Below, piece by piece: positions 63,022 through 64,000 of a DNA stretch of 64,000 nucleotides. Source of the stretch: Acidimicrobiaceae bacterium. GTDB taxonomy: Bacteria > Actinomycetota > Acidimicrobiia > Acidimicrobiales > RAAP-2. The notes beneath the pieces were generated by a model. It had not been told where the DNA came from and searched no databases. It saw only the letters and a program-made list of their open reading frames with translations. The translations under genes were made by a program, and so were the position numbers. The stretch lies in assembly GCA_003155135.1 (NCBI GenBank), contig PMFN01000005.1:1-64000 (forward strand), in the 5' to 3' direction. Position 1 is the first letter of the stretch. Each line of letters opens with the position of its first letter.

Positions 63022-64000
63022 CCGAGTGCGGGGGACGCGCCGACGCGGCTCAGCCAGACGGCCGGGTCGCGGATCTCGGCGAGCGACGGCAGCCACTCGG
63101 GCCCACGCCAGACCGAGTTGAACAACTCGGGTCCGCCCGCCACCTCGACGGCGTGGACGAACTTCTCGCCCTCGGCGTACTGGCGCATCTTCGCCTCGAT
63201 GCCGAGGATCTGCTGGAGGACCTTTGTCGGGCCGCGCACCGACTGGCGCCGGTCATGGAGGACCCGGGCGAAGCGCTCGGCCCCGGGGACGGCTGCCGCC
63301 CCGGCCCGGTCCATGGTCACGTCGCCGTGCCCCTCGAGCAGGCTCATCAGCGCCTGGATGCGCTGGAGGGCCTCGCGTTGGGCGGGGGTGGCAATGAGGC
63401 CGAGGACGCCGGCGTCGTCGAGCGGGCTGCGCCCGGCGCGCCACTCCCCCGCCGCGCGCTTCAAGGAGTCCGCCATGTGCGAGGGGTCAGAGGCGAAGGG
63501 CTCGAGCCCGGAGTCGACCAGCGAGACGAAGTGGTCGCGCAGCCACGGCACGGCGGTGAACTGGCAACGGTGGGTCACCTCGTGGAGGGCGAGCCAGAGG
63601 CGGAACTCGCGCTCGGCGAAGCCGTAGCGCTGCTCCATGGCCACCACATTCGGGCCGACGTAATAGACGAGGTCCTGGTCCTCGGGGAACTCGTCGGTCA
63701 ACAAGAGGTCGTACTGGCCGAGGACGCGTTGGCTCATCCAACCGAGCAGCGCGCCCACTTCGGCGCCGCTGGCGGTGCGGCCGAAGCCCGAGAGTTGCGG
63801 TGGCAGTGCCGCCAAGAACGGCGCGAAGGGGCTCTGCTTGCGGCGCGCCTCGTAGCGCTCCAAGGTCGGTGCGAGCAGGCGCTGCATGGAGCCCACGTTG
63901 GCCCGGACCCAGCCGAGCCGGTCGGTCACCCGGGCCCGGGCGGGACCGGCGGGTTCGAGGCCGGTGGCGGCGACCACGAGGCCCTCGGCCTCACGGGTCA
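63018..64000 (-). CDS. DUF2342 zinc-dependent metalloprotease-like protein (5' end outside window)
   Basis: At least 327 codons; the frame is open through 64000 and reads TREAEGLVVAATGL, typical inner family sequence, so the start lies beyond the right edge. LVYYVGPNVVAMEQRYGF, WLALHEVTHRCQF with the HExxH zinc motif and MSLLEGHGDVTMD are conserved in this actinobacterial family, often annotated as a coenzyme F420-biosynthesis-associated protein. It is coupled to tilS-hpt. The substrate is unknown. Confidence 0.88.
   Translation of the reverse strand, partial: TREAEGLVVAATGLEPAGPARARVTDRLGWVRANVGSMQRLLAPTLERYEARRKQSPFAPFLAALPPQLSGFGRTASGAEVGALLGWMSQRVLGQYDLLLTDEFPEDQDLVYYVGPNVVAMEQRYGFAEREFRLWLALHEVTHRCQFTAVPWLRDHFVSLVDSGLEPFASDPSHMADSLKRAAGEWRAGRSPLDDAGVLGLIATPAQREALQRIQALMSLLEGHGDVTMDRAGAAAVPGAERFARVLHDRRQSVRGPTKVLQQILGIEAKMRQYAEGEKFVHAVEVAGGPELFNSVWRGPEWLPSLAEIRDPAVWLSRVGASPALG

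Overview
The window is a high-GC (mostly G/C third codon positions) actinobacterial chromosome segment. Gene content and order point to Acidimicrobiia or a close relative: clpC, radA, disA, carD, ispD, ispF and rlmB in one block; tilS-hpt, folE, folP, folB, folK, DUF2520, panC, nadB, nadC and coaX in another; HemQ; a CarD-type RNA polymerase regulator; and a DUF2342 metalloprotease. GTG starts are common, and many neighbours overlap by 4 bases (ATGA or GTGA), so tight translational coupling is the rule. I name no species because no marker in the window allows it.

Layout. 1-2997: the 5' two-thirds or so of a very long secreted protein built of ~100-residue Ig-like repeats, running off the left edge. 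3225-6205: a patatin-like lipase coupled to a small membrane protein, then a divergent pair of paralogous unknown proteins that look like degenerate PD-(D/E)XK folds. 6274-8106: typA. 8116-13500: an accessory stretch with small membrane/stress proteins (CsbD-like), a sensor-kinase N-terminal fragment, a lipoprotein beta-propeller, an APC permease, tRNA-Ser(TGA) and a decayed IS630 transposase. 13561-16507: pheA and, divergently, larB-larC. 16551-30763: mixed metabolic and hypothetical genes (two alpha/beta hydrolases, an LpdA-like flavoprotein, a PLP decarboxylase, a ureohydrolase, DedA, a tyrosine phosphatase, GNATs, a SpoU methylase, a toxin-antitoxin-like pair, a NUDIX enzyme), ending in hemQ-larE-NIL. 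31574-35020: groEL behind a perfect CIRCE operator, then thrC-moaD behind a SAM riboswitch. 35163-39491: glucosylglycerate and trehalose synthesis genes with a P450 among them. 39492-42404: LytR_C protein, tRNA-Thr(TGT), hutH, and mscL with a zinc-ribbon tail. 42410-51771: the isoprenoid / c-di-AMP / stress block. 51925-53309: polyprenyl synthetase and a small secreted protein. 53417-64000: the cofactor block (CoA, NAD, pantothenate, folate), tilS-hpt fusion and the metalloprotease cut by the right edge.

How parts work together. LarB, LarC and LarE, all three enzymes for the nickel-pincer nucleotide cofactor of lactate racemase-type enzymes, are present but split over two loci about 13 kb apart; LarA is not in view. 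GpgS, OtsA and OtsB point to compatible-solute synthesis. The most intriguing unit is the SAM-riboswitch-controlled threonine synthase homologue whose stop codon overlaps the start of a MoaD/ThiS-like sulfur carrier. SAM control and a sulfur carrier suggest homocysteine/methionine synthesis rather than threonine synthesis. A second curiosity is a tyrosine-phosphatase-like protein in the folate operon whose HCx5R signature has Gln in place of the nucleophilic Cys. No CRISPR array, rRNA, prophage or origin was seen. Apart from the poorly resolved interval 12458-13050, no gap without a gene exceeds 300 bases. All calls rest on reading motifs by eye; no database search was run.
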